Positions 35,743 through 47,900 are shown, counted from the stretch's first letter. The stretch: DNA of 64,000 nucleotides from Iris pallida (GCA_029216955.1 JANAVB010002199.1:17742053-17806052); one strand, 5' to 3'. Program-made: numbers and translations. Notes: generated by a model not told the origin, from the letters alone.

Positions 35743-35841
35743 TTAATACCCATGATGTTGGCTTCCTTGGGGAAGTAGCACCAGCACAAAAACTAGAACA
35801 ATGAATAAAGGAACAGAGCACCATACACTACTAGTCTTCAT
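35743..35841 (-). CDS. Small open frame with signal-peptide-like sequence (32 aa)
   Basis: The minus-strand ATG (complement of 35839-35841) opens a 32-codon frame. It has a charged start (MKTSS), a hydrophobic core (PLFIVLVFVLVLL) and a short polar tail (PQGSQHHGY), as in a secretory signal peptide. Just upstream lies a GA/CT repeat such as is often found in plant 5' leaders. A GT after the HHG codons could be a splice donor, which would make this the first exon of a secreted-peptide gene, but no second exon is identified. It may be chance in AT-rich repeat DNA. Confidence 0.25.
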   Translation of the reverse strand: MKTSSVWCSVPLFIVLVFVLVLLPQGSQHHGY

Positions 35842-35849
35842 GGCCGAAG

Positions 35850-35850
<1 letters not shown>

Positions 35851-35893
<43 letters not shown>
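35851..35893. repeat. (GA)n microsatellite
   Basis: A pure GA tract of about 42 bp upstream of the small minus-strand frame. Confidence 0.95.
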
Positions 35894-35895
<2 letters not shown>

Positions 35896-36177
35896 TATGC
35901 AACTACCATCACTCTTAAATATTGTTTTGTTTCTTTGTATGACAACTACCACCTTAAATTTGAGAGAGATGATTTAATATGTATGCAACTACCAATCTAG
36001 TGCATGCACATCCAATTAAAATAAATACTGCTTGTAAAAGCATGACTGTTTTCAGTTGCAAAGCATGGTTTTAAAACAAGACCACGAGTGTCACGCTGTT
36101 GTTCAACTAGTGTTTATAATAAAATATTTTCTACAATGCTATTATGTGTTTCATTGATGGGTGATAGTGATGGAAAG

Positions 36178-36700
36178 TAGGGGTGAACATGTTTCGGTTT
36201 TGGACAAAAATCAAACTGAGCCGAACTGAATCGAATAAGAGTTTCAGTTCCTATTGTAAAAAAATTGATTCGATTTCGGTTTTGAGAATAGAAAATTTTA
36301 ATTCGATTTTGATTTTTGGTTTTGATTTCGGTCCCAAATCGAAACTAGATAAGATTGAAAGTTTATGTAAATACACTTAATTCTATACATATTTTGTGAT
36401 TAAAAATATGTATACTATATATGTATGTGTTTTGAAGTCCAATTTTGATAATTTAACAACTAGTTCAACTTAAACGTAATTTTGAAATACAATAAATGTG
36501 TGTATAATTTTTTTTTTCCAAATATAATTTAACCATGATTTCTAGTTTGGACCAGGCCCATCAAACAATATAAATATTCCAACCGAACAAACCGAATCGA
36601 TTTTCCGTTCGGTTTCAGTTTTTGCTAATTTTGTTTCGGTTTTGAATTTTTATAATTTCTGTTTTGACAATTTCGGTTTGGATTAAACTAAAAAAGGACT
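36178..36700. repeat. CGGTTTTG/CCGAAC-rich degenerate repeat
   Basis: It starts with GGGGTGAACA and is rich in TTCGGTTTTG and AACCGAA words on both sides of an AT-rich middle. This looks like a decayed non-autonomous DNA transposon. I do not find clean terminal repeats. Confidence 0.35.
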
Positions 36701-36779
36701 ATCGATGCTTGGATATTGTAAGTGTTTCTTTATGTTTCGATGGCGAATTTTTTCTCTCAGTAGGGTATTATGTAATGTC

Positions 36780-37048
36780 TCGCTCCAAGCGGTGGTATTA
36801 TATTGATATCCATGCCGATCTATTGGCTTAAATAAGAATTAAATAAGAAAAGCCTTCCGTAAGAGCTCCCTTGTTGGAACATGTTTCATCATAGGTAAGT
36901 GGGCAATACTTCACTTTCTGATTCTTTCACGATTAATAAAGAATCTATTAAAAAATGTTTAAAATAGACATAAGTACATATGAAAGAATTTGATGCCCTT
37001 ATCCATATCCACATTTGGGTTTATCCAAATCACAACACTCCTCCTTGG
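36780..37048 (-). repeat. Copia-type LTR piece, minus orientation
   Basis: From 37048 leftward the minus strand reads TGTTGTGATTTGGATAAAC, the same LTR start as at 37096 (plus), 37170 and 42679 (minus). A CTCCTCCTTGG tail is adjacent at 37049. The LTR body beyond the first 50 bp differs from the one at 42526-42679, so it is another subfamily. The left limit is uncertain. Confidence 0.5.
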
Positions 37049-37170
37049 ATGCCTACTTTAATGAGGCAATAATTAAAGTGGGCATCCAAGGGGGAGTGTT
37101 GTGATTTGGATAAACTCAAATGTAGATATGGATAAGGGCATCCACTTTTGGGTTTATCCAAATCACAATA
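36989..37170. repeat. Palindromic cluster of copia LTR ends and 3' tails
   Basis: Arms 36989-37062 and 37073-37145 are reverse complements around a 10-nt centre (TGAGGCAATA). The next 75 bp (37096-37170) is itself an inverted repeat, with TGTTGTGATTTGGATAAAC at one end and its near-complement at the other. A tail GGCATCCAAGGNGGAG flanks the LTR starts in both orientations. Confidence 0.8.
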
Positions 37171-38044
37171 CTCCTCCTTGGATGTCCACTTTAATTATTG
37201 CCTCATTAAAAACTTTTCTTAAGGAAAGCCCATCTTTTGGGAAAAAATCCATAGAAAAGAAAAGAGTACAATAATATTCTTTAGGAATATGATTCTTCAG
37301 GAATCCAAGTGGGTGCGACTTACACTGCCTCATTAAAAATCTTTCGAAGGAAAAACTCAGTGGAAAAAAAACCTCAACGAAGAAAAATAGTACAATACGC
37401 AAAGACATACTTCAAAATGTCTCCATTAGCATCTTCAGGATGTTTGCATCTACAGGATGCGCCCCCTCAAAAATATTACATTCTTGTTCTTACCTCAATT
37501 CAAAATAAAAAATTAACCCCTAATATTATTTAAATATTACATCTCACCCAATACTTTATTTGTCTATACATTTATAGCCATATTCTTATTCAGAGGTTGC
37601 AGACTTTATCTGTGATTCCCGAAAGCTCGTAACTCCCCATGATATGTTAAACTATTAAAATCATAGCCATGCACATGATTTGATGAAGTTGCCACAGTGA
37701 TTTTCTTTAGTTCTCTCTCAAATACCTGCGACATTGTTTATAAAAGATATACCTTTGTTTGTGATATCCTCTTAAGGATGAATAAATACCTTGCATTTGC
37801 ATATCTCAAAATACGTGAATTAAATCATTAATGATATGTCATGTCTATGTGTATATGCAAATCAACAGATTCACATAAAATATTGTGCTGAGTGAATGGC
37901 AATAAATAATTTATCTTTATATTCTTTAAACATGGTACTTCAGGACCCAAAACATGTTATTTCATTCATTCGATCGTAACGAATCTCATTGATCTGGCCA
38001 TTATAGTTTATTGAGTAAATGATAATTACTCATATTATATCTTT

Positions 38045-38535
38045 TCAGGAGATTTATCTCTACGGGAGATTAATATTCTCTCTTTAGGAGATTATAGTAG
38101 ATCTCTTCTAAAGATCCATTTCTTCTGAAGATTCTTCTGAAGATTCATCTCTTCTAGAGATTCCGATCTCTTTAGGGGATTCCAATATCTTCTGTAGATT
38201 TTGATCTCATTCCGATCTCTTTTGGAGATTCTGATCTCATTCCGATCTCTTCTGGAGATTCCAATATCTTCTGGAGATACCGATCTCTTCGGGAGATATC
38301 GATCTCTTCGAAAGAAACTAATCTCTTCGGGAGATACCAATCTCTGTGGGAGATATCAATCTCTTCGGAAGATTGTCACATTTTTATCTCTTCATGAGAC
38401 CTTCTCTTCAAGAGGTACTTTCAATCTCTTCATGAAATATTTCAAATCTCTACAGGAGATACTATCAACTAAAATCTCTTCTGGAGATCTCTTTGGGAGG
38501 TATTTTCAATCTCTTTAGGGGATTAGATCTTCTCT
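38045..38535. repeat. Array of short hairpin words (ATCTC-N5/6-GGAGAT)
   Basis: More than twenty imperfect copies of AATCTCTTCNGGAGAT, spaced by roughly 18-30 bp, fill about 490 bp. Each unit pairs ATCTC with GAGAT. Frames open through it on both strands (for example 38092-38340 minus) reflect the repeat. Confidence 0.8.
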
Positions 38536-41500
38536 TCTGGAGGTAGTTTCATGTACATAGACGTCCGTTTTGTCGATCGAATCCATTCAGGAATCAAGTC
38601 CGTTCAGAATTTTTTTTCCTTCATAAATATGATTATACATTTATTATCCTTTCTAGACATATACTCAATGGACCTATCACATTCTTCTGGATAATTTTTG
38701 TCCATATATGGTCTATTTGCAAATCCGTCGAGGATAACATGGTAAAAAAATTAATCCTTCAAGGATATACCTAAAATTTTAAATCCTTCGAGATTCCTTG
38801 AGCTGAAATTGCTCAATATAATTGGATCTCTATTTCTTACAAACACCCATTTAAAACATATCTGATTTATTTCTTTTGGGTTATGTACTATAGGACCAAA
38901 CACTCTACGTTTTGCGAGAGATATCGCATCTTTTTATTATCCTTTTCTATTCAAGGATTATTCGTGGTTTGGTGTTATTATCATCACCCTTTTTATTAAT
39001 AGATGTAATGTCATCTATGACAAAAAAATTTTGATTCCAAATTTCTCTTGAACATAGATTTCTTTGGTACCGATACATCTTTCTCAAACTCATCTAGAAT
39101 ATGAGGTATATTCTCGACCGAAGCGATATACTTTGAGAAATTGGATCTTTTGTTCATGACATTTTCCGGATCGTCATGAACTTTTCTTCAGGAGATGCTT
39201 CTTCAGGAGCTATTTTTTCAAGAACATTTAGGGTGCGTTATATTACTCAGTCTCTTATTCCGGATAGAAGAATCTTTAGAACATTTAGGTCCTACGCGTT
39301 CTTAATATATAACTTATTCATTTGCTGTCTTTATTTGGTTCTTTTGGTATTTACGTCTATTAGAAGATCGATACATAGTTGGTATAACTATTTATGCAAC
39401 ACAATTGAGTAAACATCTAATAATTCACTTGTAGTGAAACATCAGAGATAATTTCTCTTAATTTAGTAAGATTAGAACAAATGGATGTATGCAATTCTAC
39501 ATTCTTCTAGAAAGATAATTCACGATGTTTTTCTAGAACAAGATATTTATCTGCCAATATCTTCCCCTAACGGCGAAAATTCTGTCTTATTAACTTGACA
39601 GTATATCTAGAAGATATAATAATCTAAGGAGATAAACATAAAAACATGCAACATTATAATTCACAAAACATAGATGCCAATGAATAACAGCAACATAAGC
39701 CAAAAAAATGCGATTCGAATCGATGATACATTGTTATTCAGATACAATCTTCAGTATTGATAGTAATAAATAAACTTAATCCTTAAGATCACTCATCCTT
39801 GAGATCAAGGGTGTATTCTGTAATTAGGTAAAAGATGAGATCACACAAATTAGTTTTGATGATTCTCGCCATCATTATTTTGGGGTGTCTTATTGATCAT
39901 TCGGCTTCTTGCTCATAATGAACCCTTAGGATTGAGCTTCTGGCTCAACGTAGTATGTGACTTAACATCTCCAATATGAGTAATATATGTCACTAGTGAA
40001 TAGCTAGAGAACATATTTAGACGAACTTATAGTTTTTTAGACGAACTTCTGGTTCTCTAAACTAACTTTTGGTTCTCTAGACTAGTGATTACACAAGATA
40101 TTCCTTATTTCACTTGCTCAGAGTTCTAATATGATACCCATTTGTCATTTTACTCTCAAAAAGATTCTTCTGGAATTATGAGAGTACAAAATATTATGTA
40201 TAAGTAGATGGGTTCCATTAGGTAAAATTTAAGTGTGCTTTGCCAGAGCCTTCAATAATATGAGCATATATGATCAGCTATCATAGATACTACTTTCAAA
40301 CTAGTATTTATATTAGAGGAAAAAAAAGATTATAACCATAAGGATGGTGTTGGTAGTAGCACTATAAGTCATGCATAAGATGTCTCAATCTAGTTTTTTC
40401 ATGAGTTCTAGTTTCTAGATATGAGCAAATCTTATTAATAGTTGCAAATAAAGTTATTATTAATCAATAACAATGATTCTAAACATAGAACTTCGGGTCT
40501 ATGACAGTTGGTAGGACAATAATGCATCTGTAGTATCCCTATGGATAGAAGGACCTTGTGTCACCAACTTTAAGATTTTCTAATTTATACAAGATTTAAA
40601 ACTTTAATATATATGCAACTATAAAATACCAGTTGGTTATTATTACTTTTAGCCCTTCGAGGGCAATCAACTCACTATGACCTGCAAAGTGAGCGACTGG
40701 CTTTTTTTTCGGACATGAAGCGCAATACCTGTCATGCATGCACTTATTTGGGTGTTCGAAAATATATACAAGCAATATAATTTGTACTAGATTTCATGTC
40801 TTAAAGCATTATAATTGCCATCATGGAACTAGTCATCTATACCTTGGTGATGCATTCATATTATGTGTCATTCCAAACTCTTGTAGGATAGATATAAGCA
40901 TATAAGGAACACTTTTCTATATATTGGTGGGAACTACTCAAAATCTTGAAGTATATTAAAGCTAAACTGATAGAAATATCATACTAGAAATCCATGAGTA
41001 TAACATGAGTCTCATTTAGGCATATCACAAATATCCTTCGGGGACTTGCGATAACGAAACAATAAAGAGCAATAGTTCATACTCAATTATATGAGACATA
41101 GAAATAGGAACAATAAAAGTATGGGTGACAAAATGGAACCATAATCATTTGAGAAGACAAATCTTGGCAAATGGACGCAAGGCATAATAAAATGAACATT
41201 CTATCATAGAGAAAATGATAAGTTGCCTTATATTTTGAATTAACTTATTATTCCAAGTTGATCCTATCGAGGAACTGTTTTATGTAGCCTTATCAAAACT
41301 TCATATCATAATTCAGTGTCTTTTTAGTCCAGGAAATAAAATCTAAGCAATCTACCAACAAGTGATGTTTTAGACAGCTATATCATCAAACAGGTTAAAT
41401 ATGAGATATGCAAATGCATAGGCCCAAAGTAAAATGCGTCACCATTTGGAGAAGTTTGGATAGTAAAGTAATCATAAAAAAGCAACTAATATTTTTTTTT

Positions 41501-42511
41501 CATGAACACTTTTAGAATCTTTCACGAAACTCAAAATAAAATATTATCCTTCATAATTTCTATCAGATGCATGGGATATGGAAAATAAAATTTATTTTTA
41601 GAGTAGCAAAGTAAAGCAAGATCATTTTTCAAAATATTTCTTCTTCCAAGATCTCCTCTTGGCAACAAATATATAATTAAAGATTATTTTGTATTACAAC
41701 ATTTACCATTAAAAAAAACTTCAATCGATACTGTTATAGTTCTAATCACATCTGGTGCAAAGGGTGTGTATTTGAAGCAATAATGCACCACTAAATATGT
41801 AGTTATCTATCTACTGTTAATGCTATTTATTTGTTATGCCGATTTATATATTTGGTGAATGATGGTCACATTGTAATGCACTTAAACTCATCAAAGCCAA
41901 GGTGACGTGATAAATGAAAATTGATAAATCCTTTTTCATTTATCAAAATTATCAAAATCCTTTCTGGAAAGAATCTAATTATAACATCTAATCTATTAGC
42001 AAATACATTGGATTCAAAAGTTTGTACAAAATTGATGTATGTCTTTTATATACCAAATGTTCTATGTATGGATGATGAATAAATATATTTATTTAAACAA
42101 TTTATATGCATGGATGGCCATATCTAAATGATGTGTCTCTTGGAACCTATGAAAACCTTGAAAAAAGAATAAAAGTCAATCTAAATAACAATCTCCATGC
42201 ATAATATGTACTGGAAAATATAAATCATTATTAAGGTTATATTAGTTTGCTTCGGATTAAGAGGTGAATGAAATCTATCTGACATAATCATTTTTTTTGT
42301 GTTTTGTGGAAAACTAAGATTATCATTCTTCAGATAAAAATTACTCACATGCATATCAATGAACAATAAAGAAATGATCAGTTTTGGAGTTCAGATCATA
42401 TTACAAACTTCTTATCAAAATAAATGTAATCTATGAACCTGGTTGGATTGTTCAATCCAATTTTCTGATGTGATCTTTCTCTTTCTCGGTGACCTGAAAC
42501 TTCTCGAGCAA

Positions 42512-42525
42512 TCGTGCTGATAATG
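42512..42525 (-). other. Copia-B putative primer-binding site
   Basis: On the minus strand CATTATCAGCACGA directly abuts the LTR end CACAACA. The identification is by resemblance to other plant copia elements. Confidence 0.5.
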
Positions 42526-42679
42526 TGTTGTGAAAATAAGAGAGAAAGATAAGAATATTGGTAGCCAGAAAGAATGCACGTAACTTTTCTCATTGATAAC
42601 ATATATAGAGGAAATTGGATAGAAATTGTTGTAGATATGGATAAGGGCATCCACATTTGAGTTTATCCAAATCACAACA
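42526..42679 (-). repeat. Copia-B 5' LTR (154 bp)
   Basis: The minus strand begins TGTTGTGATTTGG and ends CACAACA, perfect inverted termini. The first 50 bp match 37121-37170. Confidence 0.6.
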
Positions 42680-42684
42680 TTACT

Positions 42685-43288
42685 GTAGTTATTAAGGAAG
42701 GATATTAGAATGTCTAGAGTCTTTACCATATGCTTTTAAAAAGAAAAGAAAAAATCACTTTATTTTTCCTTATCGTATGTCGTTGAACTGAATCTTTTCT
42801 AGTTAAAGAGAGACTGCTAAACGATTGATATACTTGTACAAAAGACAAAATGATTGCATAGACTCTATATCGTATGTTGTTAATGGATATAATTGCATGC
42901 TTGAGTTATATAAATTGTCGATAGAATTGAAAGAGTTGTGATTTTTGTTGTATAAGGAAGAAGGAAAACTATACACTTGAAATGTATGCTTTATGCGACA
43001 TACTGTTAATTTGTCCGGATCACTAAATGATAGTTAGGAGAGAAAGATTATACTAAAATAGATGGCAAGCGGACAACAACCTGCGCTGCCTGCCCTTTTG
43101 AAATTGTTGTATTGTTAAATGTGTTTGTGAAGGAAAAAAACGAACAATAGAGCCACAGTTCTATAGTCTGAAAGATAGAAATGTTTGATTTGCATTTAGC
43201 TTTGTATCGCATTATTTTATTTGATAGAAGTTGCATGTCATGCATTGGTATTAGACAACTTGTACACAAGGTATATATATTTTTTTTC

Positions 43289-43375
<87 letters not shown>

Positions 43376-45340
43376 AGTAAAATTTGTTCTAGTCCTTTTG
43401 TTGTATGGATGGACAGTTGGTCGTAGGTAAGAATATATAAATGATTTTTTTATTGTTCTATGTTTCTTGTCATAAATTGTTTCTTATAAGAAGGAAGTGA
43501 CAAGTGTAATGTTGCTATCATGTCCTAATATTGAACATTGCTTAAGAATATATTGTGTTTAGTAAGAGTAGAAACGGAATGGAAATGAAATCGTCTCTAC
43601 TGTTTGAATGAATGAAAGAAAAATATGACTTTTGATTAAGGTTTCAAAAACTAAATATGGTTTTTAATTTAGTATTGACACGAAATATAAGTAGCTAGAA
43701 GATAGAAAGACCACTATTAAAAAATATATTTTTTCGTATGATTCTTAGTGACTGCTTTCAACTGAATGTAATTTTGGTTGCTCGACAGTGTATTCCCCAG
43801 TGTACTAACCACCGCCTCCATAGGTACTGGATAATTTTGTTAGACATGTTGAGGTGTAGTTTCCCGCTCCCTAGTCGGGGCATTATGTTGGCAACCATAT
43901 CAATATCGATTGATCAGAACAAATTGAATTAAGATCATTCTTCTTTTTAGATTGGCTTTCAAAATCAAGTCGCAGATGTAGTAGATCATATCTTGAAGAA
44001 GAACTCTATATAAGAGTCGCTTCCTCAAACCCTATTGTTTGCCATTACAAAGTATTGAAATAACTTTTTGTATTAACAAACGAACAAAGTACAACAATGA
44101 CCCTTCGACGGGATCTTTTGAGTACACTTTTATTTTTTTTCCCTGGGAATAGTGGCGATGGATTTGATTTTATACTCAGTTGGCAATCTAACGACGATCA
44201 GGATGTGAATGCAAGTCTTCGGTTGGATGGCGATTCGGCTCTCCTGAGTAAGCTCTGGTTCTCTGAATAATCCAGATGGAAGAAGAGTATAGACTGAAGA
44301 GATTAAATGAAGAATGATCCTTATAGTGGTATTATTGTATGCTTGTTATATAAAATGCATGTTGTAATATTTTGCTAAAATATATTTGAATACATGGATG
44401 AATGTTGCAACTGTCGTCTGAAATTTTGTATGAATGCTTGAAGGAAGTAGAATACACTGTGAATATTTATCTTGCATGTTATACTTGAATAACTAAGTTT
44501 CTTAGACATGCATGGTCATGGACAACTTGTGCACAAGGTATTGGTTCCTCGATCGGCTATTGCCACAGATCATCAATTCGGCCTAGGGGAATAGTGATAT
44601 ATAGCACGAGCGATTTAGAAGCTTTCAGTAGGGCTCGCTACCAGCGCTGAAAGGATCGTTGCTTAACCAAGTTGTATTCCAGGATGACTTGTGGTGCTAG
44701 TGACCTTCATGTATTCAATTGTTTAGCTAATAATGTCTGTTTCTTAGGGAAGGATATGGAGTTTTGTTGCAAGGAAGGAGACTCTACCGCGGGTAAGATT
44801 CACCGTGCGTTATGTCATTTTATTTCATGTCTCATGCATTATCTGTAAATTAAACTAAGGAATAGAAAGATCACTATAATACTGCATGCTTTCAAATTGC
44901 AGGCCACCAGTACACGATAATGTACTGACCAACGTCTCCACACGTGCTCCTAGCTGCTCTGAAGCCTTCATATATATTTGAAGCTTGGTCATATTCTTTC
45001 GAAGCTTTCCAAGCGGCTTTTGAAGACTTTCGCCAAAGGTGTATATATCTTTTATTTCTAGTAAAGGAACATAATATATGGAACGATGTATCTCATTTTG
45101 TTTTTCAAGTTGTAACAACTACGACATTTTTACTCAGTTGTATCTGACCTCTGTAATGATATGTGAATTTTCTTTGAAAATAGTTATTTCAAATTTGCCA
45201 TGCTATTACTCAATTTCTCGGCTTAAATTCTATTGCAAATCTCTATAAAACCTCGATGCTTCGAAATGTTCTAAGCCCAAAATGAATAAACATTTTTCTT
45301 TAGAATAATATTCCTAATATAGATATTTATTTTTAGCTAA
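42685..45340. other. Unassigned AT-rich DNA
   Basis: A TA microsatellite lies at 43291-43374. Two short related stretches (43785-43825 and 44895-44940, sharing GTACTNACCA and CTCCA words) may be old duplicates. I see no supportable gene. Confidence 0.5.
43291..43374. repeat. (TA)n microsatellite
   Basis: TA repeat with one TTTT interruption. Confidence 0.95.
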
Positions 45341-45341
45341 T

Positions 45342-45587
45342 TTGTCTTGGAGACATTATCGGGAGATTCATGATGGAGACAAGAGGGCTTGTAATGAGAC
45401 TTCTGGAGTTGGTATGAAGCAAGGATTGGGGATGCCGGCGCATGTCGATATTTCTATCGTCACTCTTCTTCTTCAGCTAGACGTTTGCGGGCTGCAAGCT
45501 CTTCACGGCGGGGACTGGGCCGATTTTGAACCACTTCCAAACGCGTTAACCGTGCTATATGAGCTTCCAATGGAGGTAACCTTCTAA
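45342..45587 (+). pseudogene. Fragment resembling a 2-oxoglutarate/Fe(II) dioxygenase
   Basis: An 81-codon frame contains GLGMPAHVDISIVTLLLQL, then DVCGLQALHGGDW, then FEPLPNALTV. These resemble the core of plant 2-oxoglutarate-dependent dioxygenases around the first metal ligands (the H-x-D of HTD, here HVD), the TLLLQ strand, the GGLQ strand (here CGLQ) and the PIPGALVVN strand. The second metal His and the Arg that binds 2-oxoglutarate are not found. The frame after NALTV diverges, with a possible GT donor near 45573. It is either a single surviving exon or a gene scrap. The subfamily is unknown. Confidence 0.5.
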
Positions 45588-45822
45588 TTTGGCTCCATCT
45601 TCATATTATGTGTTATATTATTATAGTCAGCTAAAATCCAAAAGAAAATTCAAATACAACATTAAAGTTTAATGAAATTGTACCTATAATACAGTTGCGA
45701 CAAACTGTTAAAACAGAACTAAAAAGTTTCAATCATTTGTTGGCCGTTTTCTATGAAATGGTTTAAACACAACCCAAATGTATATTGGAAGAAAAATGTC
45801 CAACAATAAACCACTTTCTTAC

Positions 45823-45828
<6 letters not shown>
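45588..45828. other. AT-rich DNA, nothing recognised
   Basis: Short spacer between the dioxygenase fragment and the microsatellite. Confidence 0.5.
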
Positions 45829-45882
<54 letters not shown>

Positions 45883-46822
45883 GGGGGGGGGGGGGCCTAC
45901 CCTCGGCGTCCACCGCCCCGGCAGCGGCGGGCCTTCCCGTGGCCTCGGTCTCCGCTGCCCACCTCGCCCTGTCTCCCTCCTCCTCGGCGGGGGCCTACTG
46001 GCAGGACCCAGCCACCATGCGGTGGTACTGGGTCTCCGCCCCCGCCCAGCCGGCTGCGGCCCATTGGCCTTCTTCAGGCGACCACAGCTCCACCTCCGAG
46101 GCGCAGTGGGCGGTGTACGCCCACGCCTTGGGGTCGTACTGCCGTCTCTTCTAGCCCTCCTGACTGTCGGTCGCGGCGGTCCCTCCGCCCGCTCGGTACG
46201 CAGTCTCCCTCAGAGCAGGCTCTCTCTTCCGTCCGTGGTTTCCTCCCCAGCGATGGCGTTGATCCCCCTCCACCGGTGGTGCCTCCTCCTCCCCTCACCC
46301 TCCGTGGAGTCGACCCCCCCGGGCGTGTCAGCCGCCTCTGCCCCAGCCCCCGGCGCCGCTACCGTCGCACCCTCCGCCGTGTCGCGGCCTTTGCCCGCCG
46401 TGGCCACCGCGTCTCCCGTCCCCCGCCGACGCATCTCGCCGTTGCCGCGACGTCGTGCCCGGATTCGGGTCCCCCCCTCTCTCTTTCGCTGGCTGTCGGC
46501 GGGACGGCGCCCCCCCTCGCCGGTCTTCGGCGACTCCTCGGGCCCCACGTGTTCCCTCGGGCGTCGCGTCCCCCTGGAGTAGGCCCCGTCCCATCGGGTC
46601 CTCGGGCAGGGCCCCCTGTCGCCTCGGGACCAGCTCCCATAGGGACACGTGCCCCCCCTTTGGGACGCGTGCAGTGGCACGGTTCCCTCCTTTTTTGGGC
46701 GGTTTTTTGGTGTTTTCAAATTTCTTTTGAAATTCGTATTTGGTGTCCAGCTGTACTTTTTTTTCTTGCCTTTCCATTCAATAAATTTTGCATTCGAAAA
46801 AATATATATATATATATATATA

Positions 46823-46853
<31 letters not shown>

Positions 46854-46872
46854 TTTTTTATATATATATATT
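45829..46872 (+). repeat. GC-rich island between microsatellites, retroposon-like
   Basis: (TA)n, (TG)n and a G-run (45829-45893) are followed by about 800 bp of strongly GC-rich DNA with several overlapping open frames. The stretch ends in ATTCAATAAATTTTGCATTCG, an A-run and a TA tract (46803-46872). AATAAA plus an A-run suggests the 3' end of a retroposed transcript. Proteins from the frames are Pro/Arg/Gly-rich and I recognise no domain. The sharp composition break points to foreign or captured origin. Confidence 0.4.
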
Positions 46873-46904
46873 AAGCAATAGGTAATTGTGGCGAACTCGC
46901 CTCC

Positions 46905-46960
46905 ACTGGGGATCGAACTCCCTACCACTTGAGCCGCATGCTTCTCTCTTAACCACTCAC
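46905..46960 (-). other. tRNA-like segment beside the CACTA end
   Basis: On the minus strand GAGTTCGATCCCC (complement of 46907-46919) resembles a B box, and GTGAGTGGTTAAGAG upstream resembles the A box of a Ser-type tRNA. The CACTA terminus overlaps the A box. Confidence 0.35.
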
Positions 46961-47205
46961 TACTAAAATCTGCTTAATTGGCGACGTAAATTTAGAGACG
47001 TTAGCAAAATGTCACAAAATTGTGAACATTAGCGACGTATAAATGAAACGTCGATAACCGTCGTTACTAGCGACGCAAATAGCAACGTGACAACGACGTA
47101 TATTAGTTACATGATCTAGTCGTCGCGAAACGTCGCTATAATGTCGCTAATAGCGACTAACTTAGTGACGATAATGATAGCGTCGCTAAATTCTAATTAT
47201 ATCCC
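46958..47205 (+). repeat. CACTA terminus and GCGACG subterminal repeats
   Basis: At least ten GCGACG/CGTCGC-type words occur in both orientations, starting 22 bp from the CACTA terminus. Confidence 0.75.
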
Positions 47206-47239
47206 CCCCCCACCGATTCATTTCCCCCCATTTTACTCT

Positions 47240-47900
47240 CTCACACTATCTCCTCCCCCCTCCGGCGCTCTCACTCTCTCTGGCGCTCTCACTCTCTCCT
47301 GCGACTCTCCTTCCTCTCCGGTACGTGACTCTCCCCCTCCCTCTCTCTCTCTCTCTCCCTCTCTCTCCGGCTGTTTTGGTTGTTGGTGGTTGGGGGGTGC
47401 GGGTGGCTCGGAGGGAGGTACAGGGGGGATACGGGTGGTTAGGGGGTGAGTGGGGGGTGGCTGGTGGGGTGGGGCAGGGGGGACGAGGGCGGCTGGGGAA
47501 GGGGAGATAGGGTTAGGGTTCGGGTTAGGGTCCATTTTCTTCCATTTTACTCTCTCACTCTCTCTCACTCTCTCCGGCGCTCTCACTCTCTCCGGCGACT
47601 CTCACTCTCTCCGGCGCCTCTCCTCCCTCTCCGGTACGTGGTACTCTTCCCCTCCCTCTCTCTCTGTCTCTCTCTCCGGATGTATTCGTTGTTAGTGGTT
47701 GGGGGGGTGCGTGTGGCTCAGGGGGAGGGACAGGGGGGATGCGGATGGTTCGGGGGTGAGTGGGGGGTGGCTGGGGAGGGGGTAGGACAGGGAGGACGAG
47801 GGCGGCTGGGGGAGGGGAGCTAGGGGTAGGGTTCAGGTTAGGGGTGGGTATGTGTGGGCGGCTGGGGGAGGGGAGCAGGGGGGAGTGGAGGGTTAGGGTT
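47240..47900. repeat. CT-rich/GT-rich direct duplication
   Basis: Two related blocks of about 300 bp (47240-47530 and 47540-47880) have the order CTCTCTCCGGCG, then TCTCCGGTACGTG, then GGTTGGGGGGTGCG. Several proline- or glycine-rich frames here are composition artefacts. Short GGGTTAGGG words are part of these blocks. Confidence 0.75.

Larger units (their letters stand above)
37121..42679 (-). mobile_element. Copia-B: copia-type element with non-coding interior
   Basis: A 154-bp LTR at 42526-42679 (minus strand TGTTGTG...CACAACA) is followed by CATTATCAGCACGA, a primer-site-like motif frequent next to plant copia LTRs. The far end is the tail GTTTTTAATGAGGCAATAATT...CATCCAAGGAGGAG (37171-37215, minus) and a partial LTR (37121-37170). 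The 5.3 kb between shows no gag or pol that I can recognise, only AT-rich DNA and a hairpin-word array (38045-38535). It may be a non-autonomous or very old copy. Confidence 0.5.

Noticed and set aside
38092..38518. Arg/Ser/Ile-rich frames of 82 and 105 codons
   Set aside because: Both follow the short ATCTC/GAGAT repeat array and have no independent support.
45778..46881. 367-codon plus-strand frame and several long frames in the GC-rich island
   Set aside because: They start and end in TA/TG microsatellites, overlap each other on both strands and show no domain.
47500..47900. GGGTTAGGG words suggestive of interstitial telomere repeats
   Set aside because: They are few, irregular and part of a duplicated GT-rich block; the plant telomere unit is TTTAGGG in longer tandem runs.
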